Shown piece by piece: positions 1-11,831 of a stretch of DNA of 64,000 nt. The notes under the pieces were generated by a model that did not search any database, was not told the DNA's origin, and saw only the letters and a program-made list of their open reading frames with translations. Source of the DNA: Morella rubra (lineage: Eukaryota; Streptophyta; Magnoliopsida; Fagales; Myricaceae); assembly GCA_003952965.2 (NCBI GenBank), contig CM025851.1:35787610-35851609 (forward strand), given 5' to 3'. The stretch's first letter is position 1. Each line of letters starts with the position of its first letter. Position numbers and translations under genes: made by a program.

Positions 1-1755
1 AAATTATTTATAACTTAAAATTAATGAAATTATAGACGGTCAACAAAGCAGAAAACCAAGCAAAACTCTCCCCACCGACCTGTTAAATTCTGAGGATGGG
101 TGTAACAGATTCCATCATCTTCTTCAACAGTCGGGATAAACTCATCAATAAAAGGGTGGGGATTTAGACCCCCTACTCCAACTTTTGCAAGTAAGTGCCA
201 GATAATCTCTTGATCAGATGGATCAAACTTCACACCTCTAGGTAGTCCTTCTTGAGCAACCTTCAAAGTAAACAATAAATGCTGGACTTGCTTGTCTGCC
301 TATAAAAAACCTGAAATTAACATCCCAAAATGCAGGCCCTTTTGCAATCCCAATTCAAAAATTTACTTGCTACATTCTTGACTAACCCCTCACACTATGC
401 AAAAAGGTGATAGCCCATCATATTCAAAACAGTTTATGTAACAAAAGGCAATATCTGTTCTACCAGTATACACAATAGTTATGCTGCATGACACAAGGCA
501 ATATCTGTCTGGAATGCCCTTACTGATGCCTTATTAGTGATGCCTCTGTACAAATTGCAGAACCACCTTGACACCCTGAGCATCGCCCGTTTGTCTTTTA
601 TTGACCAAAAACATCAGAATGGACAATTTTCTGAACTGATACCAAGAACCGATGGTATGCACTGGCTTGATGCTAAAATTATTTAACCATCATCCTGATG
701 ATTTAGACGCAAGTAAGTTAATCTCTTGATCAGATGGATCAAACTTCACACCTCTAGGTAGTCCTGGCCAGTCTTGAGCAACCTAAAAACCAACAGAACT
801 CAAAGTAAACAATAAATGCTGGACAAGTTGCAAACATTGTCTTCTTTTTCTTTTCAATATTTCAAGCCTATAAAAAACCTGAAATTAACATCCCAAAATG
901 CAGGCCCTTTTGCAATCCCAATTCAAAAATTTACTTGCTACATTCTTGACTAACCCCTCACACTATGCAAAAAGGTGATAGCCCATCATATTCAAAACAG
1001 TTTATGTAACAAAAGGCAATATCTGTTCTACCAGTATACACAATAGTTATGCTGCATGACACAAGGCAATATCTGTCTGGAATGCCCTTACAGGCAAAAA
1101 AAAGGTGAAAAAACACAGCTGTATATATATATTTTTTCTGAATGAAAAGGTGGGGGGGGGGGGGATTAGCGGTGACTGTGATGCAATTTAGTATCATTCA
1201 ATAGGAGTACAGGAAACAGAGGTGCAAAAAACAGAGCACTTCTATTTTCTCCCGCAAGTTTTGCACAGGACACAGAAGAGTGAAGCTGAACCTGAATGTT
1301 GTCAATTTTTATTTTTGTTTTTTTTAAACCAACAATCATCATAACCTGATGACATATAAAATTGACAATTCATATTTTCCACAAGCTTCTACCTTGCACT
1401 TCCCAGAAGCACAGGAAAATGACAAAGAAAGAATGTGGAGAATCCATCTAAACAGCAGTAAGTAAAAAATTCAATCAACTATTTATCACTCATGGAAATA
1501 ATCATATAAAATTCCATTTGATCAAAAAACTAATTCCTTACCCTAAAGTCTTTTAGTTATTGATGATTACACGTGACAGTCATATATAAGTGTAAGAAAG
1601 ATATTGAGCGTACCTCACTGTTGTCAATCAAAAACTCACAATTGGGACAAGCTCTGGTGGGATTGCTTTTCCATGTTTCTCTTTCAGGATGACATGTTCC
1701 AGATGCATTCTTGATTTTGGTTGCAATTCTATTACTGTCCACCAACCATGATGGT
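1..1755 (-). CDS. SOG1-like NAC transcription factor, partial (5' coding exons only)
   Basis: SOG1 (SUPPRESSOR OF GAMMA RESPONSE 1, NAC008) is the plant NAC regulator of the DNA damage response, acting in the nucleus under ATM. Exon 1614-1755 encodes SWLVDSNRIATKIKNASG and, further on, TWKSNPTRACPNC and LIDNSE, the N-terminal extension typical of the SOG1 group; it has an AG acceptor and a GT donor. The next exon, about 256 down to 84, encodes LPRGVKFDPSDQEIIWHLLAK, HPFIDEFIPTV and DDGICYTHPQNL, the start of the NAC domain, ending at a GT donor. The rest of the NAC domain and the C-terminus lie outside the window. The exon holding the start codon was not identified. The NAC exon lacks the Trp-Pro codons usual before GLPRG, has an unusual acceptor context, and is accompanied by a second broken copy at 709-782, so the gene may be decaying. 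Family assignment is firm; integrity is not. Confidence 0.72.
299..1090. repeat. Tandem duplication within the SOG1-like gene
   Basis: A stretch of about 223 bp at 299-521 recurs essentially without change at 868-1090, an offset of 569 bp. Flanking this, 187-298 and 712-867 are also related, sharing the start of the NAC exon, but with several small insertions or deletions between them. The unit therefore copied the intron end and the beginning of the second coding exon. The near-identity of the intronic part suggests a recent event. Confidence 0.88.
709..782 (-). pseudogene. Truncated duplicate of the SOG1-like NAC exon
   Basis: Read on the minus strand, this fragment follows a good pyrimidine-rich AG acceptor and encodes VAQDWPGLPRGVKFDPSDQE. 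It keeps the Trp-Pro that the copy at 84-256 lacks, but lacks two codons for Trp-His a little further on. It then loses similarity to the family and reaches a stop with no evident donor. If spliced in, it would end the protein early. It looks like the remnant of a duplicated exon rather than a working alternative exon. Confidence 0.7.
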
Positions 1756-4225
1756 CTGCATACATTACCCAAATTACAGAGAGTAAAAATTCTGAATCGA
1801 TTCAAATTACAACACCCACATATCTAACAGTGCATAGGTGTCTCCAAATAATCGTTAATTCCTCTATTCTTAGTTATAAGCACAATACAGATAAGTGAAA
1901 GAAAAACAATAACGGATAGCAAAAAGGACGATCAAAAAGATATTCTAAGGCCAATCACATCCTGCATAAAACAGACATGCCAGCAGGAATGTGATGACCA
2001 TGGTGACTCAGTCCAAGGGAATTTATGCAGCTTATTTGTATTTCTTGAAGAAGTGGTGCAGGTGTGACAGCACCAATCAAAACTATTCCAGCTATGCAAC
2101 TGTCGTAACCTTGTGGAAACATTTGTTTCACCCACCATTAGTCGTCGTTAAATTGACATGACCAAAGTTTTTCCAATGGTTGTAAATTGAATTTTATCTT
2201 TTTCATGTTCTATTCAGTTTTATACAAAAATCAATTCCAATTAATTAATCCATATACAGAGTCAGACTCTATAAAATGAAGCCGATAACTTCTTCACTTC
2301 CTTGATTTCAATACCAGCAGACAGGCGTTAAATTAGATCAGTGCCAAGTACATTATTGGTTTCCGTGCACATGCTATTATCACAACAAATTACTCGCTAC
2401 TCATCCAAAAAGCACATATTTAAGGAAGCCGCAGAAATTCCCCGTAGCATGCTAATCTTGAACAGAGTGTGTAAAGATCATATCTGCAAGCATCTGAGGC
2501 CTTCACAAAGACAAAAACCAACAGGAACCCAGGATGGAAAGGATCAGGGGCCACAAGTAGTCACTAATAGTCACCCCCTTTAAACTTTGTAATTGTGAAC
2601 AGGCACCATGATAATAAATTTTGTTTTGTGTGTACTATTTTTGCCCTAAAGCTACACTAACGGATGTAAATACTAAGTACCTATAGTCACAGGGAAAGCT
2701 GAAAGAGAATGAAATAAGAAGTGGATTGATATGAGTAGACATAGCTAAAATCGAACTTCTCCTTGGTGCCTAACATAACATCATTGCTACCTCTACTCTA
2801 CCCAACACAGATGAACTGAGCTTAGAGAAGCACGACTACCATTGACAGTTTTAGTTAAAAGACTGTTTCCTCAATAGGGAATCGAGAACTACTAACTCTT
2901 GTTCTAGCGCATTGATCAACGATTTTTACCCAATAATTGTACGTTGTAAAACGGGAAATAAATAACTGCCTAGATTGTCCGACACGATCACAGTGAAAAT
3001 AACAAATAAACCAACGAATCAGAAGCTTCAATTCTGCTAAGAAACCCAGCAACTATTTCGTCTCTGCTGCAGAGGAATAATGGGTCCAGCTGCGTAACTA
3101 GAAAATACAATAACCGGAAAAATAAGCGCTTGAGATTCAACCTGCAGCTGACTCGATGTGATTCTTGTTATGACTTATGAAGTTCACAGAGAGAGAGGGA
3201 GAGAGTACCCAGCCATGTTGGGGTGGGGGAGGGGTGTTCAGGTCAGAGATTCAAAAGACGGTTGATTTTTCTTCTGCTTCAATGCACGATCCGCCGCCTC
3301 TTTTGGAAATCTTCTCACTTCTGAGAACAAACAGAGATACCTTTGTTTCATTCTTCATTCTTGTGCCCAATTCTCTTCCTTTTTAAAAGAATGAATGAAT
3401 TATTATTATTATTTTTATCTTGATTTGAAATTTGAACCTGTGTTACTGCTCTTTTGTCCAGTTTCTTTCCGTGGGAAGGAAAACAATGGAAATAAACTAC
3501 TGATTTTTTTTTTTTTTTTTGTGTGTGTTGGAAATAAATAATGGCGCCATTTTGGGTGGTGGCGACGTGGCGTGGGTCATGCAGGAAGACTTGGGTTGAC
3601 TTCTTTGATCACCCTCTGTCGAAAGCATCAACGGTTGATGGCGTTTCGTATTTTGAGAGTTCTTGAGCCAGGAAATTATTTCTATTTCCTACAGGACTTG
3701 TGAAGTTCGAAAATCATCCTCTTTGTACGTCTTGGCCTACAGAGAATTAACTCGATTTTTTTATATCAAGCATATTGAGCACAATCATAACTGTTAAGTC
3801 GATTGTGTTCGGGTGATAAAATTTTAGAATGATTAAAATTTTGAGCATAAAAATTATTAAAATAATAAACAGTAAAAAGTGTTAAAAGTTAATAAAATGT
3901 TAAAAAAAATTATAAAAATTAATAAAAAAATAAAGAGAGAAAATTTTATGTAATAATTTATTTGCTAATGCACTCTCAATAACGACAAACGTGCGGGCGC
4001 CGCTACAAGTTTTGACAGAAACAAAGAAAAGCAGACTGCGAACCGACTTGAACCCGGGACCCAAGTAATTACTCGCTGGTCCAACCCATACAATATCGCC
4101 CTTGCTGGACCGTCTTCAACCCGGGATCCAATTTGCCAACTTTCCTCAATTTGTTCTGCTGAGAAGCTAGAGTGAATTACCCCCAACTCTCACCGTCACG
4201 AACACCAATACATACTGCTGCCGCC
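1756..4225. other. Intergenic region between divergent SOG1-like and ILP1 genes
   Basis: This stretch must hold the first exon, 5' UTR and promoter of the minus-strand SOG1-like gene and the promoter of the plus-strand ILP1 gene. The two genes are divergent, so it is a shared upstream region. A GA-rich run lies near 3188-3206 and a T run near 3507-3520. An AT-rich block at 3765-3960 resembles the dispersed inverted-repeat family described elsewhere in this window. Short ORFs here show no family resemblance. I could not place the SOG1-like start codon. Confidence 0.5.
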
Positions 4226-7200
4226 ATGAGCAGCAGCAGAGCTAGGAACTTCCGCCGCCGTGCGGGCGACAACGAGGATGACAACCAAAAGGATGATGCT
4301 AATGCCGCCTCCACCAGGAATTCCACCACCACTGCCGCTCCAAAACCTAAGCCCAAGAAGCTCCTCAGCTTCGCCGACGACGAGGACGCCGAAACTCCTT
4401 CTCGCTCCTCCTCCGTAAAGCGTCCGAGCAAGCTTCCCTCCTCCTCCTCCTCCCATAAAGTAACCTCGCTCAGAGACCGCCTGACCCACTCCACAGCCTC
4501 CGTTCCCCTCTCCAATGTCCAACCCCAGGCCGGCACTTATACCAAAGAAGCCCTCCTAGAGCTCCAGAAGAACACCCGAACACTCGCCCCCTCTCGCCCC
4601 GCCTCTTCTTCCTCCTCCGAGCCTTCTATCGTCCTTAAAGGCCTCCTCAAACCTCCTTCCCCCTCCGACGGCCCCGCTGTCTCTCAAACCCTAAGACAAT
4701 CCGAAGACGACGACTTGTCAGAAGAAGACGAAGACAGGAGAGATAGGCGTGACGCCCAGACCCGATTCGCTTCAATGGGGATCGAAAAGCAGAAGGATTC
4801 GCCTGCGTCGTCGTTATTTCCTGACCAGGCTACCATCAATGCGATCCGTGCCAAGCGGGAGAGGCTTCGCAAATCTCGCGCTGCTGCACCTGATTATATC
4901 TCGCTGGACGGAGGCAGCAATCATGGCGAGGCCGAAGGCTTGAGCGACGAGGAGCCCGAGTTTCGGGGCCGAATTGCTATGTTTGGGGAGAAGAAGAAGA
5001 CCGACGCCACGGAGATGAAGAAGAAGAAGGGCGTGTTTGAGGACGACGAGGACGTTGTCGAGGACAGAGCAATGGCTGTTAATATCGCCAAGGATAGCGG
5101 TGGCGAGAATGGCGATAACGAGGAGGACGAGGAGGAGAAGATATGGGAGGAGGAGCAGTTTCGGAAGGGATTGGGGAAGAGAATGGACGATGGGACTAGT
5201 CGAGTCACTGTGACTGCTAGTGTCCCCGTGGTTCAGAGTTTGCAACCGCAGCAGCAGCACAAGTCCGTCTACCCGGCACCAAGTGCAGTTGGAGGACTGA
5301 GTATAGGGGGTGCAATTGGAGGTTTGGATGCCATGATGTCTATACCCCAACAAGCCGAGACGGCCAAGAAAGCTCTACATGAGAATGTGAGAAGGCTTAA
5401 GGTATGGAATGCTCTAATAGAACGTTAGGAATTGTTTATCTATGCTGTATAGCGTCTTTGTTGCATAAGGACATCGATTAAGTCCTTATGTAAGTATTTA
5501 GATTGGTCCTCCTTGCATCTAGTTTGGTATTGTTTTGGTTTTATTAGCGAGTTTTTTTTGGTGGCTCTGATCAGGATAAAAATTGGTTTCTTCCCTTGGT
5601 GTTCACTCCCATAGGTGTCCTGTATGTAGGTGGCCTCGTGAGATAAAGTACAGAATATAAAACTAAGAGTATCATCCTAGAAAGGAACAAATAACTGTTA
5701 AACATACAGAAGAATGTGCTTCTGTATGTGCATCAGACGTGGTTTGTATTTTGCTGGAAAAAAAAGAAGGCTGAATTAAAATCGTAGAATTTCTCAAACA
5801 TTATAGAAGTGAGATTCTTAGCATCACATTGCTATGGATGAGTGATGGGATTTTACTCGCAATGCTAAATCGAGAAAATTAGGGAAGAACCTTATTAGGC
5901 TTGACAAGCTGTGAATTTTCTTGGAAGATAGAGGTGCCTTCGAGAAGGTGAACATAGGTGGTGCATGGGTGTTGACAGCTCATGCCATTAGGGGTTGTGT
6001 TAAGTCCTGTAACAAACGCAACTCTCATGTTTAATTGTCTTTGTTGAGTCTGGAACCTTAAGCGGACTATTAGTAGTAAGTCGGGGCAAGGTGAGGATGA
6101 CATAACCTTCTGAGGTTTCCCGGTATATAGGCAGTTATGAGCAGTGAAGAGGAGCTGTGACAATTTTTGGAGCCGATTTTAGGTTGAATAGAGGCCTCAG
6201 AACCTCTACCTGTTGAGATAAATGTAAGATGGAAACACTGTTGGAAATAGACATCACTTAATAGTTGATGGGTTTAGCTAAATCTTGAAGAAGTGAGATA
6301 TGTACTTTGTTATTCAAGAACATGCAAGTGATTTGTTACTTAATCAGAAACGTTTGAAGTTTGGGGCAACTGAGAATTGGGTAGAGTACAGTTGTTGGTT
6401 CAAGAACCCCTATGGAACTTGCAAAACCAAATTATAGCCATTCATCTGTGTGGATTGCGTCTTCTATTTTTTTGCTCATAAAAGGCACCGAAAAGCTTGC
6501 TGCTAGAGTGATACATATTATGGGCAGAGATGGGCAGAGAGCACACTGGGGATTGTTTTGTGGAATAAAATATGGGGAATGAATGGAAGAAACAAAGCCC
6601 TATATACGGAGGGACCAGCCTAGTGGATGCCCATTATAGGTACAGTATTGAGTTCAAATGCTTCTAGAGTGATTAGTCCATCTTAATTTTAGTAGATTTG
6701 TCGTGGCATACTAGAAGATTGTTGATGTTTTGTAGACTCCTACTTGTAAGAGCATACGTTTGCCCATTTTTGTGAAATTGTCCATGGGTGGGAAACTGAG
6801 ATTTGGCATGACAGATTGACAATGTTTCAGCCATTAATGTAACTTTTTTAACTCCGTACTTTACATTTACTTTTTCTTTTCGTTCTTTTAATCAGGAATC
6901 TCATGGCAGAACCATCATGTCATTGACAAAGACTGATGATGATTTGTCTGCTTCACTTTCAAATATTACCGCCCTCGAAAAGTCTCTATCTGCTGCCAAT
7001 GAGAAGTTCATCTTCATGCAAAAGCTTCGTCATTTTGTTTCAGTAATATGTGACTTTTTGCAGGTATGAATTTATCTGTTGCCAGGTAATACATAGATCC
7101 TAGAAAATGATTGTTAGTTTTTTCCTCGGGAATTTTTGTGTTATGTCTAAGTTGGTGATGTAATTAGTGGGGTGCTGGAGAAGAGTACGCTTTGGTAAAC

Positions 7201-10200
7201 ACTTGAGTCATACAATAGGGCTTATCCTTCCATTTTTGTCGCATGTGGACTTTTGGAGGGAGATGAGTGCTGGAACTTTTGATGTTTGGGTGATCAATAA
7301 CTAGATTGAAGTTTGTTTTTCCGGATCCAAGTATGATTGGGTGAAGACACATGGGAGATTCTGTTTTTTTGTCTTTCTTGGAGTTTGCAGATCTTTGTAT
7401 TTGTGGACTTTGATTGTGCTGTCGTTTCATATACTTCCCTGATATCAATAGTTTAATTAAAAGCAATATGTTGGTTTGACAATTTTCCAAAATTGTGTAG
7501 GTGTTGAGAATTCAGGTATAAATAACACAAGGAAGAAGTGATACATTGAAACTAATTAAAACCTCACCTCCTCTAACTTGTACTAGTAGTATACAACAAC
7601 AACAACAAATAGCAAGACAGCCTTTTACATCCTGAGTGCTTCACATCAACAGCAATCCTCTTTTTACATTTATCTATCCAGTGTCAAATGTGCCGTATCT
7701 TTTGCTGCTGTCCCACATTTTCTTAGGCCTTCCTCATGCCCTAGTGTCTCCTTCTTGACACATGTTAGCCAACCTTTTGTGAATGAGTGAACCATCCAAA
7801 CATCCCACATTTGTTTAGTTATTTTTGTTTCTTTGCGTGTATACTATTTTATTTCTTTTAACATCGTCTTTTGGAATAGATTCCACGACATTTATTTTGG
7901 TTATCGGCTATATTATTCCCCTGAAAGAGTCATGCATTTCATTACATCCCTCACGATACCACCTGACTTTGTGTATTTGGATAGATCAACTACCTTTCCA
8001 CTTGCCCATGTGAAGAAACACACAAGATAATGTAGTATTTCACTTGCAAGCAACCATGTTTATCTTCTGCCCAGAAAGGGTCAAAAGAATTCTCTTATTG
8101 TGAACAACTTACCAGTGGGATGATACATCCTACACTCTGTTTTGAGAACGATGTCGGTGCAACATCAAAACATGGTTTCCATTTGAATCATGCGTGTCTG
8201 CTGTCTTTGCTTCTTATTCTTTCTAACAAATATGCTTCAGATGAACGACAACTGTGATCTATATAAACAATTTTTGTTGGTTTCTTGTTTTGGATCATCA
8301 TCTCTCTCTCTAGAAACTATAAGCCACAGTCGTGCTATTGATTGGTATCCATTGGTCTGCTGTTACTCTTTACTTTTAGGATAAAGCTCCGTACATAGAA
8401 GAACTTGAAGAGCAGATGCAGAAACTTCATGAAGAGCGTGCTTCAGCTATTGTGGAAAGAAGGGCTGCTGATAATGATGATGAACTGATGGAGGTAGAAG
8501 CAGCTGTGAGTGCAGCGATGCATGTTTTCAGTCAAAAAGGTAGCAGCGCTGAAATGGTTGTGGCAGCCACAGGTGCAGCACAGGCTGCATCTGCTGCTGC
8601 AAGAGAGCAAACAAATCTACCAGTAAAGTTAGATGAGTTTGGTAGAGACACGAACCTGCAGAAACGAATGGATATAACACGGAGGGCTGAACGCAGGAAA
8701 GCTAGGTATGATTGTAAGAGAAGATCATCAATGGAAGTGGACGCCTCAAATCAAAGAATTGAAGGCGAGTTAAGCTCTGATGAGAGTGATAGTGAGAGTA
8801 CAGCATACCAGCATCACAGAAAATTGTTGCTTCAGACCGCTGATCAAATATTTAGTGATGCAGCTGAGGAGTATTCCCAACTTCCAGCAGTTAAGGAAAG
8901 ATTTGAAAAATTGAAGAAAGAGTATGCATCAAGTTATCGCGATGCTTACATATCATTGAGTGTTCCTGCTATCTTTTCTCCTTACGTGAGACTGGAGCTG
9001 TTGAAGTGGGACCCACTCCATGAGGATGTGGATTTTTTTGATATGAAATGGTATTTGACTAACAACTTGAGTGCTAGTTTAGAAGTTTCCAATTTGTTTG
9101 AGATTTTTGAACTAGACTTCTTTCTTGGGTGGGTTACACTTGTTTTGGTTGCAGTATGAGCGAGCTGAAACTATTGTTAAAATAACCTGGAAGCACACAT
9201 ATATATTTCTAAAAAAAGTTGTTTACTTCCATCCTTTGTTTATACTAAGTTTTCTTCCACTCCTCAGGCACTCCTTGTTGTTCGATTATGGTTTGCCGAA
9301 TGATGGAAGTGACTTCCCATCAGATGATGCTGATGCTAACCTTGTCCCTGAGCTGGTGGAAAAGGTAGCACTTCCCATTTTGCACCATGAAATTGCACAT
9401 TGCTGGGACATGCTCAGTATGCGAGAGACAAAGAATGCAGTTACTGCCACAAGCTTGGTTATAAATTACGTTTCAGCTTCCAGTGAGGCTCTTTCAGATT
9501 TATTAGTTGCTATCCGCACCTGTCTAGCTGATGCTGTTGCTAATCTTACGGTATAGCTTTTGAATTGTCAAATTGTTGTTTTTAGATGATTTCATACACT
9601 TGGATATTCATGCACCCACACAGGAACGTGTGGACACACACAGGCATATATACAGTCATAGCTCTGTGAGGACATGTAATATGCATTTTTGATTATTGGA
9701 GGTGTTTTTTTTGTTTCTGTTCCTTTGGTTGCAAGTGCCAGAAATTATGATGTGTTAACTTCTAATGTTCTCGATACTGATCCTCCCGTCATTCTAGGTC
9801 CCAACATGGAGCCCGCTTCTATTGAAGGCTGTGCCAAATGCTGCACGGGTTGCAGCATATCGATTTGGAGTGTCTGTTCGTTTGCTGAGAAATATCTGCA
9901 TGTGGAGAGACATCCTTGCTTTGCCCATTCTCGAGAAACTTGCTCTTGACGAGCTTGTGTGTGGAAAAATGCTACCTCACGTTAGAAGCATTACAGCTAA
10001 TGTCCATGATGCGATTACAAGAACTGAAAGGATCATTGCTTCTTTATCTGGGGTGTGGGCAGGTCCAAATGTCACGGGGCAACACAGGTACATCTAATGA
10101 TAGTCATCTTGCCTTTAAATTACTACTCCTTCAGTAGACCCAAGATCGGATTCAGGCTCAGTCCGTCCGAGTTCTTAATTTTTTTGCCCTCTTTTGGAAT

Positions 10201-10705
10201 GGGCTAGCCTGGTATACAATGTAATACTATTCAACGAGTGTGACTCTTAGGTGCTACCTTTCTTTTCAGTCCTTTGTGGAAGGAACCTGACACTGATTTC
10301 ATGGGAGCCAAGATGGTTATAGTTTTGGAAACGATCTCCTTCAAAAGCTCGAGGAATCTTTCTGACCATAAGATGTAGAACTGTCTAGCTATGCATTTGC
10401 TTAGAATTATTTGGTTTCCAGTAACTCCTAGATGGTGCATAAAATGAAAATCACCTGCTGTTTAATAGTTTATTGATAATGCCTGCTAAATGTTCCTTTT
10501 GTCAATGACCAGCCACAAGTTGCAACCCCTGGTGGATTACGTGCTGTTACTTGGAAAGACCCTGGAGAAAAGGCATGTGATCGGTATTCCTGAGAGTGAG
10601 ACTAGTGGACTTGCTCGGCGATTGAAGAAGATGCTGGTTGAGCTTAATGAATATGACAATGCTAGAGACATAGCTAGGAAATTCAATCTCAGGGAGGCAT
10701 TGTAA
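4226..10705 (+). CDS. ILP1: ILP1 / PAXBP1-GCFC family protein, complete, six exons
   Basis: ILP1 (INCREASED LEVEL OF POLYPLOIDY1) is the plant counterpart of PAXBP1/GCFC1. In Arabidopsis it was described as a repressor of CYCA2 limiting endoreduplication, and later as a partner of NTR1 in spliceosome disassembly and miRNA biogenesis; it is nuclear. Inferred exons are 4226-5401, 6896-7063, 8380-9050, 9268-9550, 9798-10087 and 10513-10705; all junctions are GT-AG with matching phase, giving 926 aa, close to the about 908 aa of Arabidopsis. I start at 4226 because family members begin with a short Met-x-Ser/Asn stretch before NFRRR; an in-frame ATG at 4172 would add 18 residues. The N-terminal 390 residues are Ser- and acid-rich and low complexity, with KKLLSFADDE, QAGTYTKEALLELQKNTRTL and APDYISLDGG. 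A coiled-coil segment follows, then the GCFC region with SIFSPYVRLELLKWDPLH, DANLVPELVEKVALPILHHE and NICMWRDILALPILEKLAL. Confidence 0.95.
5402..6895 (+). other. ILP1 intron 1 (1.5 kb)
   Basis: The donor GTATGG follows the LK codons of exon 1 and the acceptor TTTTAATCAG precedes exon 2. I see no coding segment, long repeat or transposon within it. Intron 2 (7064-8379) is similarly long and featureless apart from a short CAA run near 7586-7606. Confidence 0.75.
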
Positions 10706-11330
10706 TGTTTGAGAAGCTTGTGTCGTGTGACATACCGACTACTAGGGCTTCCTCGGAGTTAGAGGGAATTGGGGGTCAACTCAAGAAACACGTTGAATGT
10801 CAGGCCCATATATCAGACTTCTAATATCTGGATTCTAGAGGCGGCACCTCGAGCACAGAGGCACACTTTGATCGATCTAAGGCCTGTTCATGTCTTGAGC
10901 TCCAACCTCAAAAGAGACATTCGAGTTCTACTCTCACCCTTCGTTGTGCCATGGCCCTTCATTTGGACTGTTAGCCACCAAATGCTTCCTGGGAATTTTG
11001 TATATTTGAGCCTTCCATGGATGTTTCCTCGCCTTTACCTGTGATCTCTTTCGTTTCTTCTAAACGGCATCTTAATTTATTATTGTCTTCTGCTTTGCCC
11101 CTGCCAGGATGGAATATGGGGAAAGAGGCCCTTCCTAGCCCAAGCTTGTGTCCCACTGTTGCTAAACAGTAGCACCACAGAATTATTAAGGATAGTGCCA
11201 ATAAAATTGTTTGGAAATACAGCCTTTAATGCGCGTGGGCCGATTGCCACTCAACAACTTGTGCTGGACACAATATTGGATCTGGACCGGACTTAGCGCA
11301 CCCAAGATACGTGTCTGATCACGACAATAT
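10706..11330 (+). other. Likely ILP1 3' UTR and downstream flank
   Basis: Sequence after the ILP1 stop has no coding resemblance. A possible polyadenylation signal, AATAAA, occurs near 11200. The 3' end itself cannot be located from sequence alone. Confidence 0.4.
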
Positions 11331-11707
11331 CACCACGTCAAGTCATATGTTTGGGTCACCTGCCCAAGTAAAGGACTGCTTCATAAAGGACGCAGGGGTT
11401 GAACCTGGCCAGTATAAACGCGTTCCGCTGTATCCGTTGAGCCTCATTGCATTTTTCCAAGGAAAACATTAATGGCTGTGGTAGGGAATGCAGAATTTTG
11501 CAGTAGGTCAGGTAGGTGATCGAAAGAGACTGCAGAGTTAATGCGAATTTTTGCAGGTCTTGCACGTATTATGTAGCTAATTTATTTTACTGCCAGATGG
11601 GCATTCAATTTGATATAGTTGTCCATGTCCTGGATACCCAAACTTCTGATCATCATGAAAGGGACTACAAACTGAATCAACTGACGCAAAAGATGTTATG
11701 AGACCAA

Positions 11708-11831
11708 AGAGGATACGGTAGGTTTTTTTCTTCTTTCTAAGCGAGGATACGGTAGTTGGGTCGTCTTAAAGAGGATACGGTAGGTTTTTTTTTTCTTTCT
11801 AAGCGAGGATACGGTAGTTGGGTCGTCTTAA
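11708..11831. repeat. Two-copy tandem repeat, about 61 bp unit
   Basis: The unit begins GAGGATACGGTAGG, runs through a T/C-rich stretch and ends AGTTGGGTCGTCTTA. It is present at about 11708-11769 and 11770-11831 with only minor differences in the T run. Each unit contains the GAGGATACGGTAG motif twice, so the array is nested. Confidence 0.88.

Noticed and set aside
1152-1164. Run of 13 G residues
   Set aside because: A homopolymer, possibly of uncertain length in the assembly; no function suggested.
4177-5353. Long minus-strand ORFs of 95-179 codons opposite ILP1 exon 1
   Set aside because: They mirror the Ser-, Glu- and Asp-rich coding sequence on the plus strand and have no family resemblance.
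9689-10137. Plus-strand ORFs around ILP1 exon 5
   Set aside because: They are exon 5 read in other frames or with retained intron; phase and family sequence support 9798-10087.
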